A stretch of DNA of 64,000 nucleotides, taken from contig JABJHA010000012.1 in the NCBI GenBank assembly GCA_018662005.1, positions 56,623-120,622 on the forward strand, written 5' to 3'. Under the pieces are notes generated by a model. That model saw nothing but the letters and a program-made list of their open reading frames with translations, was not told the DNA's origin and ran no database searches. The stretch is from Rhodospirillaceae bacterium. Lineage in GTDB: Bacteria; Pseudomonadota; Alphaproteobacteria; Rhodospirillales; JABHCV01. The position numbers and the translations under genes were made by a program. Shown in pieces: positions 9,502-18,968 of the stretch. Numbering within the stretch: position 1 is the first letter of the stretch; each line of letters begins with the position of its first letter.

Positions 9502-10537
9502 CGATTTCCGTGACGCCGTTGAACAACAAACCCGTCTTCGCCTTGCCCAATTTGCGGACGGTGTCAGCGACTACCGCAACTTCAAACGCTCAAGTCCTTT
9601 AAGCGAACCCCCGGTTATCTGGTCGGAAGGTTCAACCCGGCTGCTTGATTACGACCCGTCTTCAGAGGGTCAGCCGATATTGTTTGTACCATCGTTGGTC
9701 AACCGCGGTTACATCCTTGATCTTGATGAACGTCACAGCCTGCTACGTGACCTGACCCGCCGGGGCTTTCGTCCTTTGCTTGTCGATTGGGGGGCGCCGG
9801 GAACCATGGAAGCGGAATTTTCCTTAAATGACTATATCGACGGAAGGCTCGCCCGCGCCCTTCAGGCAGCCCATGATTTAAATGATCAGCCCGTCGCCGT
9901 GGCCGGATACTGTATGGGCGGTTTGCTGGCCCTGGGCTTGGCCGCAATCCGGCCTGAGCAAATATCAGCCCTTGTTTTGATGGCGACGCCGTGGGACTTC
10001 CACGCCATGGAGGCTGGCAAAACACGGATGCTTGGGGCGATGATACCGGCCATTGAAAACATGCTGAAGACGACACAAACCCTACCTGTCGATGTCCTGC
10101 AAGCGATGTTTGCCAGCCTTGACCCACAACAAAACGCCGTCAAGTTCAGGGCGTTTGCGGCCCTCAGCAAGGGCACCGCCCGGGCCAGGCTTTTCGTCGC
10201 CCTTGAAGACTGGCTCAACGATGGTGTCCCGCTGGCCGGACCAACGGCAATGGAATGCCTGAACGGCTGGTATGTTAAAAATGATCCGGGCTGCGGCGTC
10301 TGGAAAATTTCCGGAAAAACCATACGGCCTGAGCAGATAAAAATCCCGTCACTGGTTATCGTTCCCCTGGATGATCGTATCGTGCCGCCCCGGACGGCCT
10401 TACCCCTGGCCGATAAATTACCCCATTGCCAGTGCCTGAAAATCAAGGCCGGGCATATCGGCATGGTCGCTGGCTCCCGGGCCCGGGGCTCTTTGTACGC
10501 ACCCCTTGCAAAATGGCTCGATAAAACCCTCGCCTGA
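9314..10537 (+). CDS. phaC: PHA synthase (small, class III-like)
   Basis: A 407-residue alpha/beta hydrolase-fold synthase that polymerises 3-hydroxyacyl-CoA. The lipase-like box AGYCMGG holds the catalytic cysteine (about 200), with the aspartate in VPLDDRIVPP and the histidine in KAGHIGMVAG. The length is nearer to class III PhaC (partnered by PhaE) than to class I. I chose the ATG at 9314 because AGGAGA lies eight bases upstream and the GPRPLALHL segment just after it looks like part of the family N-terminus. This start lies inside the upstream gene, giving a 188-base out-of-frame overlap. Confidence 0.9.
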   Translation: MAEEKKNHQGPRPLALHLSIQTMTWISSLAALKNLNDGSLNLSPPLAAQASALKDDLQGVNPDDFRDAVEQQTRLRLAQFADGVSDYRNFKRSSPLSEPPVIWSEGSTRLLDYDPSSEGQPILFVPSLVNRGYILDLDERHSLLRDLTRRGFRPLLVDWGAPGTMEAEFSLNDYIDGRLARALQAAHDLNDQPVAVAGYCMGGLLALGLAAIRPEQISALVLMATPWDFHAMEAGKTRMLGAMIPAIENMLKTTQTLPVDVLQAMFASLDPQQNAVKFRAFAALSKGTARARLFVALEDWLNDGVPLAGPTAMECLNGWYVKNDPGCGVWKISGKTIRPEQIKIPSLVIVPLDDRIVPPRTALPLADKLPHCQCLKIKAGHIGMVAGSRARGSLYAPLAKWLDKTLA

Positions 10538-10542
10538 ACATG

Positions 10543-10555
10543 GTGCAGTGCAGCA
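10543..10555. promoter_or_regulatory. PhaR-type operator before phaA
   Basis: GTGCAGTGCAGCA lies between phaC and phaA. It matches CTGC-N3-GCAG with one change and shares TGCAGTGCAGCATT exactly with the site at 39376. Confidence 0.55.
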
Positions 10556-10644
10556 TTTTGGCCTTGCCACCTAATTGTGTGGCTTCTATAACCAATAAAG
10601 ATACGTCTAACAAAAAGACTTGAAATCAAACGGAGGATATTTCC

Positions 10645-11820
10645 ATGACCGAAGTCGTCATTGCCGGTGCCGTGCGTACACCCGTCGGTTCATTCAACGG
10701 ATCTTTAAGTGCCCTTCCCGCCCACGAACTTGGCGCCATCGCCATTAGCGAGGCGCTCAGCCGGGCTAAAGTCGATCCGAAAGACGTCTCGGAAGTTATC
10801 CTTGGTCAGATTTTGTCGGCAGGAACCGGTCAGAACCCGGCCCGTCAGGCCGCTATCAGCGCCGGCATTCCTGTTGAAAGCACAGCTTATGGCATCAACC
10901 AGCTTTGTGGTTCCGGCCTGCGTACGGTAGCCCTGGGAAGCCAGGCGATCAAAACCGGAGATTCTGACATTGTCGTCGCCGGTGGTCAGGAAAGCATGAG
11001 CCAGTCACCCCATGTCATGCACCTGCGCAATGGCACCAAAATGGGTAACGCCGAACTGATCGACACGATGATCAAGGACGGTTTGTGGGATGCCTTCAAC
11101 GGTTATCACATGGGCACAACGGCCGAAAACGTCGCCGAACAGTTCCAGTTGACCCGCGATGAACAGGACGCCTTTGCCGCAGCCTCTCAGAACAAGGCCG
11201 AAGCAGCCATGAACGCAGGGCGCTTCAAGGACGAAATTGTTCCCGTCACCATCAAGACCCGCAAGGGTGAGACTGTAGTCGACACGGATGAATACCCGAA
11301 AGCCGGAGTCACTGCCGAAGGTCTTGGCGGCTTACGCCCGGCCTTCTCAAAAGAAGGCACGGTTACCGCAGGCAATGCATCGGGCATCAATGACGGCGCC
11401 GCCGTCGTCGTCCTGATGAGCGCTGAGGAAGCCGAAAAGCGTGGCGTTGAACCGCTCGCCCGTATTGTTTCGTGGGCGACCGCTGGTGTTGACCCGTCGA
11501 TCATGGGCACCGGACCAATCCCGGCCAGCCGTCAGGCGCTTGAAAAAGCCGGGTGGAGTGTTGACGACCTGGACCTGATTGAAGCAAACGAAGCCTTTGC
11601 CGCCCAAGCCTGCGCCGTCAACAAGGACCTGGGCTGGGATACGGACAATGTCAACGTCAACGGTGGGGCCATCGCACTGGGTCATCCGATTGGCGCTTCA
11701 GGCGCACGGGTGTTGGTTACCCTGCTGCACGAAATGCAAAAGCGCGATTCCAAGAAAGGTCTCGCCACACTTTGCATTGGCGGCGGCATGGGCATCGCCA
11801 TGTGCGTTGAGCGTCCTTAA
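10645..11820 (+). CDS. phaA: acetyl-CoA acetyltransferase (beta-ketothiolase)
   Basis: A 391-residue thiolase that condenses two acetyl-CoA into acetoacetyl-CoA. The nucleophilic cysteine is in [10 protein letters not shown] (about 89), the histidine motif is [16 protein letters not shown], and the second cysteine is in [20 protein letters not shown] precedes the ATG. It lies between phaC and phaB and supplies PHA synthesis. The same acetoacetyl-CoA feeds the ethylmalonyl-CoA pathway encoded at 40-45 kb. Confidence 0.95.
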   Translation: MTEVVIAGAVRTPVGSFNGSLSALPAHELGAIAISEALSRAKVDPKDVSEVILGQILSAGTGQNPARQAAISAGIPVESTAYGINQLCGSGLRTVALGSQAIKTGDSDIVVAGGQESMSQSPHVMHLRNGTKMGNAELIDTMIKDGLWDAFNGYHMGTTAENVAEQFQLTRDEQDAFAAASQNKAEAAMNAGRFKDEIVPVTIKTRKGETVVDTDEYPKAGVTAEGLGGLRPAFSKEGTVTAGNASGINDGAAVVVLMSAEEAEKRGVEPLARIVSWATAGVDPSIMGTGPIPASRQALEKAGWSVDDLDLIEANEAFAAQACAVNKDLGWDTDNVNVNGGAIALGHPIGASGARVLVTLLHEMQKRDSKKGLATLCIGGGMGIAMCVERP

Positions 11821-11851
11821 AACAGATAAAATCCTAGGGGGGAGATACATC

Positions 11852-12577
11852 ATGACTCGTACTGCACTGGTCACCGGGGGAACGCGCGGCATTGGCCAAG
11901 CCGTATCGGTTGCTCTCAAGCAAGCAGGTTACAGCGTCGCCGCCAGTTACGCCGGTAACGATGAAGCAGCAGGCGCTTTCAAGGATGAAACCGGGATTCC
12001 CGTCTTCAAGTTCGACGTCGGCGATTTCGAAGCGTGTGCTGCGGCCATTAGCGCCATTGAAAACGAGTTGGGCCCTGTCGACATTCTGGTCAACAACGCC
12101 GGCATCACCCGCGACGGGATGCTTCACAAGATGTCGCTGGAGCAATGGAGTGCGGTTATCAACACCAACCTGAACGGCCTGTTCAACACCACCCGCAATG
12201 TCATTGAAGGTATGCGGGAGCGCAAGTTCGGGCGCATCATCAACATCAGCTCGATCAACGGTCAGAAGGGCCAGATGGGCCAGGCCAATTATTCCGCTGC
12301 CAAGGCAGGTGATATCGGCTTTACCAAGGCCGTCGCCCAGGAAAATGCCTTCAAGGGCATTACTGTTAACGCCATTGCACCGGGCTACATCGGCACCGAA
12401 ATGGTGCGGGCCGTGCCACAAGATGTTCTCGACAGCAAAATCATCCCGCAGATTCCGGTTGGTCGTCTGGGTGAACCCGAAGAAATCGCCCGGTGTGTGC
12501 TATTTTTAGCCGCCGACGACGCAGGATTCATCACCGGTTCGACCCTGTCGGCAAACGGTGGTCAATACATGGCCTGA
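11852..12577 (+). CDS. phaB: acetoacetyl-CoA reductase
   Basis: A 241-residue short-chain dehydrogenase that makes (R)-3-hydroxybutyryl-CoA with NADPH. It shows TGGTRGIG for the cofactor, NNAGITRDG, ISSINGQKGQ, and the catalytic YSAAKAG, with the PhaB/FabG-type C-terminus ANGGQYMA. The ATG at 11852 follows a strong GGGGGGAG ribosome site. An in-frame extension upstream runs through phaA and is not real. It ends the pha block. Confidence 0.95.
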   Translation: MTRTALVTGGTRGIGQAVSVALKQAGYSVAASYAGNDEAAGAFKDETGIPVFKFDVGDFEACAAAISAIENELGPVDILVNNAGITRDGMLHKMSLEQWSAVINTNLNGLFNTTRNVIEGMRERKFGRIINISSINGQKGQMGQANYSAAKAGDIGFTKAVAQENAFKGITVNAIAPGYIGTEMVRAVPQDVLDSKIIPQIPVGRLGEPEEIARCVLFLAADDAGFITGSTLSANGGQYMA

Positions 12578-12592
12578 ACCTGGGCCTGTTAA

Positions 12593-12615
12593 ACGATTTT
12601 TTAAGACAAAATCGT
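12593..12615 (+). terminator. possible terminator hairpin after phaB
   Basis: ACGATTTT and AAAATCGT form an eight-base stem with a seven-base loop, 15 bases after the phaB stop. The stem is AT-rich and no long T run follows, so termination is uncertain. Confidence 0.35.
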
Positions 12616-12674
12616 ACAAAATCACCGGCTATCGTATTATATGTCATTTAGTCGATGATTTTGCGAGTTTTCCA

Positions 12675-13595
12675 ATGTTTGAGTTCCTGTGCCGGTGGTG
12701 TCGCCCCAAAGTCACATCCAGCCTTGCCCTAAGCTTGCTTGTGGGCCTGACGGCGGTTATTCCGGCGTCGGCTGACGCCGCATCAAAAACAAACGGTGAA
12801 AAAAAAGTCGCTTTGTCCTTCGCCAATCTGTCCAATAACAAAGCCAAGAAGGTGAAGAAAGTTTCCAAGCGCTATCCCAAACCGGGATTCTACGGAAAAA
12901 CGCTCCCCAAAAGACTGTATAAAGGCATCACCCTGATCGGCACCGGCATCAACGGCAACGGGATTGCCAGTAATGCCGTCTTTTTCGTCAAGATCAAGGA
13001 AGCCATTGACCTAATCGAGGCCCGGGCCCCCGGCATCTACAGCCTGATGAAGGACATTAATCCGAAGGGTCGGCGGGTCATTTATTACACCGGAAAAATC
13101 GGTCCGGCATCCTTCGCCAATTGGAGCACCGATTACGTGGTCAACATTTCAGCGACCAACATCAATGAAGACCCGGTTTTTGAAAACACCGTCTATTCCC
13201 TCGCCGCGACGCTGGTCCATGAACTTGTCGGCCATGGCCGTCAGCAAGCCGATCACCGTGTCTGGGCAATGTACGACTGGTGCGGCAAGGACAGCTCTGA
13301 GGTCCTTGGTGTCGTTCAACAAGCCAACCACACCGGGGCTAATAGCGGCCTTATCGAATATGAACCCAACCTGTTCGCCAAGTGGTTTCTGGAATCTGTC
13401 CGCGGCGTTTACCCCAACCTCAATGAGCCAGCGGTGCGCCGTTACGTCAAAACCGTACGTTTGATAAAAAAGCGGTTCCCCGGCTGGTACGATGACCGCA
13501 AACCGGCACGGGCCTTACTGTCAGAATTCACAAGCCGGTTCAGGGAAGTTTGCCCCGGTCAAAAATACACACCCCATCCCGTGCCATCATATTAA
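12675..13595 (+). CDS. exported HExxH protein, putative metallopeptidase
   Basis: A 306-residue protein with a likely signal peptide (residues about 13-35, ending ASADA), a basic linker and a domain with HELVGH at 182-187. A glutamate in LIEYEPNLFAKWF, about 45 residues later, could be the third zinc ligand, as in gluzincin peptidases. I do not recognise the family. It could be a peptidoglycan or envelope enzyme, or a non-peptidase with a zinc site. I chose the ATG at 12675; the longer frame starts inside phaB. The gene ends three bases before the next. Confidence 0.65.
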   Translation: MFEFLCRWCRPKVTSSLALSLLVGLTAVIPASADAASKTNGEKKVALSFANLSNNKAKKVKKVSKRYPKPGFYGKTLPKRLYKGITLIGTGINGNGIASNAVFFVKIKEAIDLIEARAPGIYSLMKDINPKGRRVIYYTGKIGPASFANWSTDYVVNISATNINEDPVFENTVYSLAATLVHELVGHGRQQADHRVWAMYDWCGKDSSEVLGVVQQANHTGANSGLIEYEPNLFAKWFLESVRGVYPNLNEPAVRRYVKTVRLIKKRFPGWYDDRKPARALLSEFTSRFREVCPGQKYTPHPVPSY

Positions 13596-13598
13596 ACA

Positions 13599-14492
13599 AT
13601 GACCCGCCCTGAAATGAGCGGCCGGGCGACCCTGATCGGGGCCAGTGCGGTGCTGATGTGGGCGACGTTGGCGCTGCTAACGACCCTGACCGGTGTGGTG
13701 CCGCCCTTTCAACTTGTCGCCATGGCCTTTGCCATCGCCTTCGGTTTAAGTCTTTGCAAATGGATGCTGGCAGCAGAGAGCATCCTTCGACACCTGAAAT
13801 TGCCCCTGCCAGTCTGGGCCTTAGGTGTTGGCGGCCTGTTCGGTTATCACTTTTTTTATTTTTTAGCCCTAAGAAATGCACCGCCCATCGAGGCCGGTTT
13901 GATCGCTTATATGTGGCCCTTATTAATCGTCGTCTGTTCGGCCCTGTTGCCCGGCGAAAAACTGCGCTGGTGGCACCTTGCCGGTGGCTTCGCCGGTTTG
14001 GCGGGAACCGTGGTTCTGGTCACCGGCAACGGCGAGACCGGCAGCTTTGGTGGTTTTAAATCCGAATACTGGCTGGGTTACCTGATGGCCGTCCTTTGCG
14101 CCCTGACCTGGACCGGATATTCGATTTTAAGCCGCCGCCTGTCCCATATTCCAAGCGATGCTATTGGTGGCTTTTGTGGCGTGACAGCCTTTCTCGCCCT
14201 GCTTGCCCACCTGGCGTTTGAAACAACGATTTGGCCGCAAGGCGAACAATGGCTGGCAGTCGCGGGACTTGGTATTGGCCCCGTCGGGGTGGCGTTTTTC
14301 ACTTGGGACATTGGCGTTAAACACGGCCATATTCAGGCCCTGGGAGCGATGGCCTACGCCGCACCGCTGTTATCAACCCTGTTGCTCATCGCCTTTGGTC
14401 AGGGTGAAGCAACGTTTCAGGTCGCCATTGCCTGTGTTCTGATCGTCGGCGGGGCTGTGCTGGCGTCAAAAGATCTATTGAAAAAAACCTAG
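13599..14492 (+). CDS. EamA/DMT family transporter (YddG-like)
   Basis: A 297-residue inner-membrane protein with ten hydrophobic segments in two EamA repeats. The start IGASAVLMWATLALLT with VVPPFQLVAMAF resembles YddG-type aromatic amino acid exporters, although substrate assignment by eye is weak. It follows the HExxH gene by three bases. Its TAG stop overlaps the stop of the convergent gloB in the sequence CTAG. Confidence 0.82.
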   Translation: MTRPEMSGRATLIGASAVLMWATLALLTTLTGVVPPFQLVAMAFAIAFGLSLCKWMLAAESILRHLKLPLPVWALGVGGLFGYHFFYFLALRNAPPIEAGLIAYMWPLLIVVCSALLPGEKLRWWHLAGGFAGLAGTVVLVTGNGETGSFGGFKSEYWLGYLMAVLCALTWTGYSILSRRLSHIPSDAIGGFCGVTAFLALLAHLAFETTIWPQGEQWLAVAGLGIGPVGVAFFTWDIGVKHGHIQALGAMAYAAPLLSTLLLIAFGQGEATFQVAIACVLIVGGAVLASKDLLKKT

Positions 14493-15259
14493 AAATTATC
14501 CTTGCGACGGCGGATTTCAGCAAAAGCCGGGATCGCGTCCTGGCCCTGCAGCCCTGCGGCATGCAGCAAATCACCATGATCGGCGCGCAGGAACGGATTG
14601 ACCCGCTTTTCTTCACCAAGGTTCGAGGGCACCGTTGGCTTGCCCTGTTCGCGAAGCGCAACCACTTCGGCTGCCCGGCGTTTTAAATCTGCGTTGGCCG
14701 GTTCAACGCTAAGGGCGAAATCAGCGTTCGCGTTGGTGTATTCGTGAGCACAGTAAACCAGCGTATCATCAGGCAACGCCCGCAATTTTAAAAGCGACGT
14801 CCACATTTGTTCGGCGGTTCCTTCAAACAACCGACCGCAACCCATGGAAAACAGAGTGTCGCCTGAAAACAGCGCCTTGTCCTGCTCAAACCAATAGGCG
14901 ATATGACCACTGGTGTGGCCGGGAACATCGAAAACCCTGGCCTGGTGAGTGCCGATGGAGATGCCGTCACCCTCGCCAATCCGCACATCGATACCCGGAA
15001 TTCTGGCCGCATCGACACCGGCCCCGACGATGGTGCAGCCGGTAACTTCTTTAAGCTCCAGATTTGCGCCGGTATGATCACCGTGATGATGGGTGTTGAG
15101 AATATGGCTCAAAGTCCAACCATGCTGCGCCAGGGCATCAATTACCGGGCCCGCAACCGCCGGATCGACGGCGGCGGTCTCGCCGCTTTCGGAATCGTGA
15201 ACCAGATAGATAAAGTTATCCCCGAGTACCGGGATTTGTTCAATGGTGAGGGCGGGCAT
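14489..15259 (-). CDS. gloB: hydroxyacylglutathione hydrolase (glyoxalase II)
   Basis: A 256-residue metallo-beta-lactamase-fold enzyme that hydrolyses S-lactoylglutathione in methylglyoxal detoxification. The metal motif THHHGDHTGA, the FSGDTLFSMGCGRLFEGT segment and the C-terminal NPFLRADH are present. The length is standard. I chose the ATG at 15259 (MPALTIEQIPVLGDN), which has AGGAG upstream. It is divergent from the methyltransferase gene. Confidence 0.95.
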   Translation of the reverse strand: MPALTIEQIPVLGDNFIYLVHDSESGETAAVDPAVAGPVIDALAQHGWTLSHILNTHHHGDHTGANLELKEVTGCTIVGAGVDAARIPGIDVRIGEGDGISIGTHQARVFDVPGHTSGHIAYWFEQDKALFSGDTLFSMGCGRLFEGTAEQMWTSLLKLRALPDDTLVYCAHEYTNANADFALSVEPANADLKRRAAEVVALREQGKPTVPSNLGEEKRVNPFLRADHGDLLHAAGLQGQDAIPAFAEIRRRKDNF

Positions 15260-15326
15260 GGAAACTCCTGAAAAAAGTATCAACAAGACTATCATCTGCG
15301 GCCAAAAGATGCACTAAACTAGCACC

Positions 15327-16058
15327 ATGTGGACAGACGCTATCGATTTGAGAGACTTTTATGCGACTCCGCTGGGCGGGGTGGCGCGCCGAATGATCCG
15401 GCGGCGCATTCGTTCCCTGTGGCCGGATGTCAGCGGCATGGATGTTCTTGGCCTTGGCTTCACCACGCCGTACCTGCGCGCCTTTCTGGGGGAGGCGACA
15501 CGAACTCTTGCCGCCATGCCCGTTACCCAGGGGGTCTTGCACTGGCCTGCCGAAGGCAAGGGCCTGACCACTTTGGTCGATGAAACAGAGCTTCCTTTTG
15601 CCGACGTCTCCATGGACCGGATCTTGTTGGTCCATGCCCTTGAAAGCACTGAAAATGTTCGCCCGATGATGCGCGAGGCGTGGCGCGTACTGGCCAGCGG
15701 CGGTCGCCTGATGGTCGTCGTCCCCAACCGACGGGGCCTTTGGGCGCGCTTCGAGCGGACCCCCTTCGGGCGCGGCAGGCCTTATTCTTCGGGCCAGTTG
15801 TCGACAGTTTTGCGCGAGAGCATGTTCACGCCGCTGACAACCGAACGGGCGCTGTTTCTGCCACCGACCCGCTCACGGATGATTCTGTCTTCAGGGTTGG
15901 CGTTAGAAGAAATTGGCAGGCGATGGTACCCGGCTTTTGCGGGTGTCACCATTCTTGAAGCGACCAAGCAGATTTACGCAGGTCAGGTGGAAACCAACAA
16001 GAAACGACCCGTCATGGCCATACCACAACGCGACACCAGCGCTTCGACACGCAGTTAG
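15327..16058 (+). CDS. class I SAM-dependent methyltransferase
   Basis: A 243-residue protein with a methyltransferase type 11 core: MDVLGLGFTTPYLRAF for the SAM site, then LPFADVSMDRILLVHALE and VLASGGRLMVVVPNRRGLWAR. The substrate is unknown. Alphaproteobacteria often place such a gene divergent from gloB, as here. Its TAG stop begins a palindrome that also ends in the stop of metW. Confidence 0.85.
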   Translation: MWTDAIDLRDFYATPLGGVARRMIRRRIRSLWPDVSGMDVLGLGFTTPYLRAFLGEATRTLAAMPVTQGVLHWPAEGKGLTTLVDETELPFADVSMDRILLVHALESTENVRPMMREAWRVLASGGRLMVVVPNRRGLWARFERTPFGRGRPYSSGQLSTVLRESMFTPLTTERALFLPPTRSRMILSSGLALEEIGRRWYPAFAGVTILEATKQIYAGQVETNKKRPVMAIPQRDTSASTRS

Positions 16059-16117
16059 AGCACTTCCGGGCTAATATGAATCACTCTGATGGGGCAGATC
16101 GGCCCGGAAATGCTCTA
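16056..16117. repeat. palindromic element between convergent stops
   Basis: TAGAGCACTTCCGGGC at 16056-16071 pairs with GCCCGGAAATGCTCTA at 16102-16117 with one mismatch, around a 30-base loop. The first three bases are the stop of the methyltransferase gene, and the last three, read on the minus strand, are the stop of metW. The edges read TTAG and CTAG. It may serve as a two-way terminator, or be a small mobile element (see findings). Confidence 0.8.
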
Positions 16118-16741
16118 GCACATCAACAGGAAGACCGCCTGTTCACCAAGCAGATTTGACAGGAACGGCGCCATATCGATCCGGCGGAATGCCGAGCCAT
16201 TGTGATCGAGCGAGATCGAACGCTCGACGGCAATACCCATTTCCTTACACAGGATGGTAAAATCCTTGATCGTGCAAAAATGAATATTCGGCGTTTCATA
16301 CCACTGATGAGGCAGGGTATCGCTGACCGGCATCCGGCCTTTAAAAACCAGATGGGTGCGGACCCGCCAATGGGCGAAATTCGGGAACGATATAATGGCG
16401 TGGCGACCGATCCTCAACAATTGTTCGAGCACCTCCCGGGGCGCATCCATGGCCTGCAGGGTTTGGCTGAGGACAACATAATCAAAAGCCTGGTCCGGAT
16501 AATCCTTGAGATCAACGTTGGCATCCCCCTGAATCACAGACAAACCGTTACTGACACAAGCATTAACGCCTTCGGTACCAAGCTCGATGCCTCGCCCGTC
16601 GACCTGTTTGAAGTGAACCAGATAGTCCAGCAACGTGCCCATGCCACAACCAACATCAAGCACCCGTGTACCGGGTTCGATCATATCGGCGATGATCTGC
16701 AAGTCGATACGGATCGACTTGGGTTGGTCCTCGATCATCAT
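16115..16741 (-). CDS. metW: methionine biosynthesis protein MetW
   Basis: A 208-residue protein of the MetW family, a methyltransferase fold with [15 protein letters not shown], the [19 protein letters not shown] segment and the [12 protein letters not shown] motif. MetW works with MetX in homoserine acylation for methionine synthesis. Its start overlaps the metX stop by four bases (ATGA), so the pair is coupled. The stop lies in the palindrome at 16056-16117. Confidence 0.95.
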   Translation of the reverse strand: MMIEDQPKSIRIDLQIIADMIEPGTRVLDVGCGMGTLLDYLVHFKQVDGRGIELGTEGVNACVSNGLSVIQGDANVDLKDYPDQAFDYVVLSQTLQAMDAPREVLEQLLRIGRHAIISFPNFAHWRVRTHLVFKGRMPVSDTLPHQWYETPNIHFCTIKDFTILCKEMGIAVERSISLDHNGSAFRRIDMAPFLSNLLGEQAVFLLMC

Positions 16742-17907
16742 TTTGGCAGACCCCTGAGTTCGGCAGCACCCTCAAGAAAGCCACCAAGCACCCTGAAAAA
16801 TTCCGGTTCGTTGAGCAGGAAAGCATCATGGCCCTTGTCGGATTCAATTTCGGCAAAACTGACGTTAGCGGCGACGGCATTTAAGGCATGGACGATTTCC
16901 CGGTTACCCTCGGTCGGAAACAGCCAGTCACTGGTGAACGAAAACACGCAGAACCGGGTTTTCGTATCCCTGAAGGCATTGGCCAGCACGCCTTCGTAAT
17001 CACCACCCAAATCGAAATAATCCATAGCCCGGGTGGTATAGAGATAGGAGTTGGCGTCAAAGCGATCAACGAAGGTGATGCCTTGGTGACGCAGATAACT
17101 TTCGACCTGAAAATCAGCATCAAAGCCGTAACTCAGGGCGTCGCGTTCTTGCAGGCGGCGTCCAAACTTGCGTTGCAAGGCGGCTTGCGACAGATAGGTG
17201 ATGTGGGCCGCCATGCGGGCCACTGCCAAGCCCCGGTGCGGGCGCTTGTCCTGTGACGGATAATCGCCGCCGCACCAGTCCGGATCGGCCATAATGGCTT
17301 GCCTGCCTACCTCGTGGAAGGCGATGTTCTGGGCCGAATGACGTGCCGCCGTGGCGATGGGAATGGCGGCGAAAACACGGTCCGAATATTTCGCGGCCCA
17401 TTCCAAAACCTGCATACCGCCCATTGAACCACCAAGCACGGCAAAAAGCTGGTCAATGCCCAAATGGTCGATCAAACGGGCCTGCACACGGACCATATCG
17501 GCAACGGTGGTAACGGGGAAATCAAGACCCCATGCCTTACCGGTTTCCGGGTTGATATCCTTCGGCCCCGTTGTCCCCATGCAACCGCTTAGGATATTGG
17601 AGCAAATGACAAAAAAACGGTCCGTATCAATGGTTTTACCTGCGCCGACCAATTCGCTCCACCAGCCGGGTTTACCAGTCATGGGATGGGTTTCGGCGAC
17701 GAATTGGTCACCGGTCAGGGCGTGACAAATCAGCACGGCGTTGGACTTGTCTTCGTTCAGTTGACCATAGGTCTGATAAGCGACGGTAATGTCTTTGAGG
17801 CTGACCCCGCAATCCAGGCGCACGGGTTCGTCCTGGGCCAATTGCACGCGTAGCCCCGGTATTTCTGTATCCTGGTTAGCTGCATTTTCATTCAGCGTTG
17901 TCGTCAT
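16738..17907 (-). CDS. metX: homoserine O-acetyltransferase
   Basis: A 389-residue alpha/beta hydrolase that acetylates (or succinylates) homoserine at the start of methionine synthesis. The nucleophilic serine is in [12 protein letters not shown], the aspartate in FTSDWLFPT and the histidine in [17 protein letters not shown] and the GCMGTTGP oxyanion segment are also clear. An ATG 33 bases upstream (17940) is an alternative start. I prefer 17907 because the family usually begins near there, but ribosome sites do not decide it. I found no SAM riboswitch in the leader. Confidence 0.92.
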   Translation of the reverse strand: MTTTLNENAANQDTEIPGLRVQLAQDEPVRLDCGVSLKDITVAYQTYGQLNEDKSNAVLICHALTGDQFVAETHPMTGKPGWWSELVGAGKTIDTDRFFVICSNILSGCMGTTGPKDINPETGKAWGLDFPVTTVADMVRVQARLIDHLGIDQLFAVLGGSMGGMQVLEWAAKYSDRVFAAIPIATAARHSAQNIAFHEVGRQAIMADPDWCGGDYPSQDKRPHRGLAVARMAAHITYLSQAALQRKFGRRLQERDALSYGFDADFQVESYLRHQGITFVDRFDANSYLYTTRAMDYFDLGGDYEGVLANAFRDTKTRFCVFSFTSDWLFPTEGNREIVHALNAVAANVSFAEIESDKGHDAFLLNEPEFFRVLGGFLEGAAELRGLPK

Positions 17908-18048
17908 TTCCAGGGTTCGCCCTTCCTTATTGCGCCTCATAGCTAAGAATCAGACCCATCGCTGTCAATGTTTTCTTTGATTTTAGCATGCCATACGATT
18001 ATCACTACTTCCCTTCTGCTGGTATTCATTTAAGCCGGAACCCAAGCG

Positions 18049-18945
18049 ATGAGCGCTAAATCACCCCTCGACGCCTTACGTCGGAAAATCGATGCCATAG
18101 ACGATGCCATCCATGACCTGATCATGGAGCGCACGACGGTGGTCGAGCGTGTCCGCGAGGCGAAGCGTGGCCAACCGGTAAAAATACGCCCGGCTCGCGA
18201 ATGCTCGATCCTGTATCGCCTGATTGGCCGCCATAAGGGACCCTTTCCCAAACGCGAGCTGGCCCGTATCTGGCGCGAGCTGATTGTCGCTACCTTATCC
18301 TTTGAAGGCCCGTTTTCAATCGCCGTGCACATGCCGGATGCCGCAGCTCCTGACGAACCCCGCCATGACCGCCGCAGTGGCCACTGGAACATGGCACGCG
18401 ATCACTTTGGTTCCTTTACCCCGATGCAAGGCTTCTCGAGCGCCCGCAGGCTGTTTGACGCCGTGCGCACCCACGAAGCGACGGTCGGTGTGCTGGCCTT
18501 GCCGGGACTGGGCGACGATAACCCATGGTGGCCGCATCTTGCCTCAAAGCGCCCCGACACGCCGCGTATCACCACCCGCCTGCCCTTTATCGGCTCGCCC
18601 GATGACAGAGGCCCCAATGACCAGGCCCTGGTGATCTGCCCGGTGGCCGCCGAACCGACGGACCGGGATCACACTTATCTGGTCGTCGAAACAGCCGATC
18701 AAATCAGTCTGGAACGCCTAAACTCATCACTGAAGAAAGCCCGTATGGAACCCCGGTTCACGGCTTCCTGGAACGATCCGGACACCCCGGAGCACTTCCT
18801 TTACCTGGCGGAGGTTGAGGGCTTTATCACCGATGATGACCAAAAAATCATTCGCCTTTCAGAACAGCTTGAAGGCGTCGCCTCCTCGATCATGTCGATT
18901 GGCAGTTACGGCCTGCCGCTAACGCCTGAAGAACTCGAAACTTAA
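18049..18945 (+). CDS. chorismate mutase with a degenerate prephenate-dehydratase/ACT-like C-terminus
   Basis: A 298-residue protein. Residues about 5-90 are an AroQ-type chorismate mutase helix bundle (LDALRRKIDAIDDAIHDLI, then the RE...W/RE segments). The rest resembles a prephenate dehydratase followed by an ACT domain (HTYLVVET, EHFLYLAEVEGFI), but the dehydratase TRF-type catalytic motif is not clear (ITTRLPFIG). The gene leads a chorismate mutase-hisC-tyrC block, which fits tyrosine/phenylalanine synthesis. I am sure of the mutase domain and unsure whether the dehydratase part works. Confidence 0.8.
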   Translation: MSAKSPLDALRRKIDAIDDAIHDLIMERTTVVERVREAKRGQPVKIRPARECSILYRLIGRHKGPFPKRELARIWRELIVATLSFEGPFSIAVHMPDAAAPDEPRHDRRSGHWNMARDHFGSFTPMQGFSSARRLFDAVRTHEATVGVLALPGLGDDNPWWPHLASKRPDTPRITTRLPFIGSPDDRGPNDQALVICPVAAEPTDRDHTYLVVETADQISLERLNSSLKKARMEPRFTASWNDPDTPEHFLYLAEVEGFITDDDQKIIRLSEQLEGVASSIMSIGSYGLPLTPEELET

Positions 18946-18968
18946 AAAATAAACTGGAATTTTGTTTT

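Noticed and set aside
17908..18048. SAM-II riboswitch before metX
   Set aside because: Alphaproteobacterial metX or metA genes often carry one, but the leader lacks the conserved pseudoknot segments, so I do not call it.
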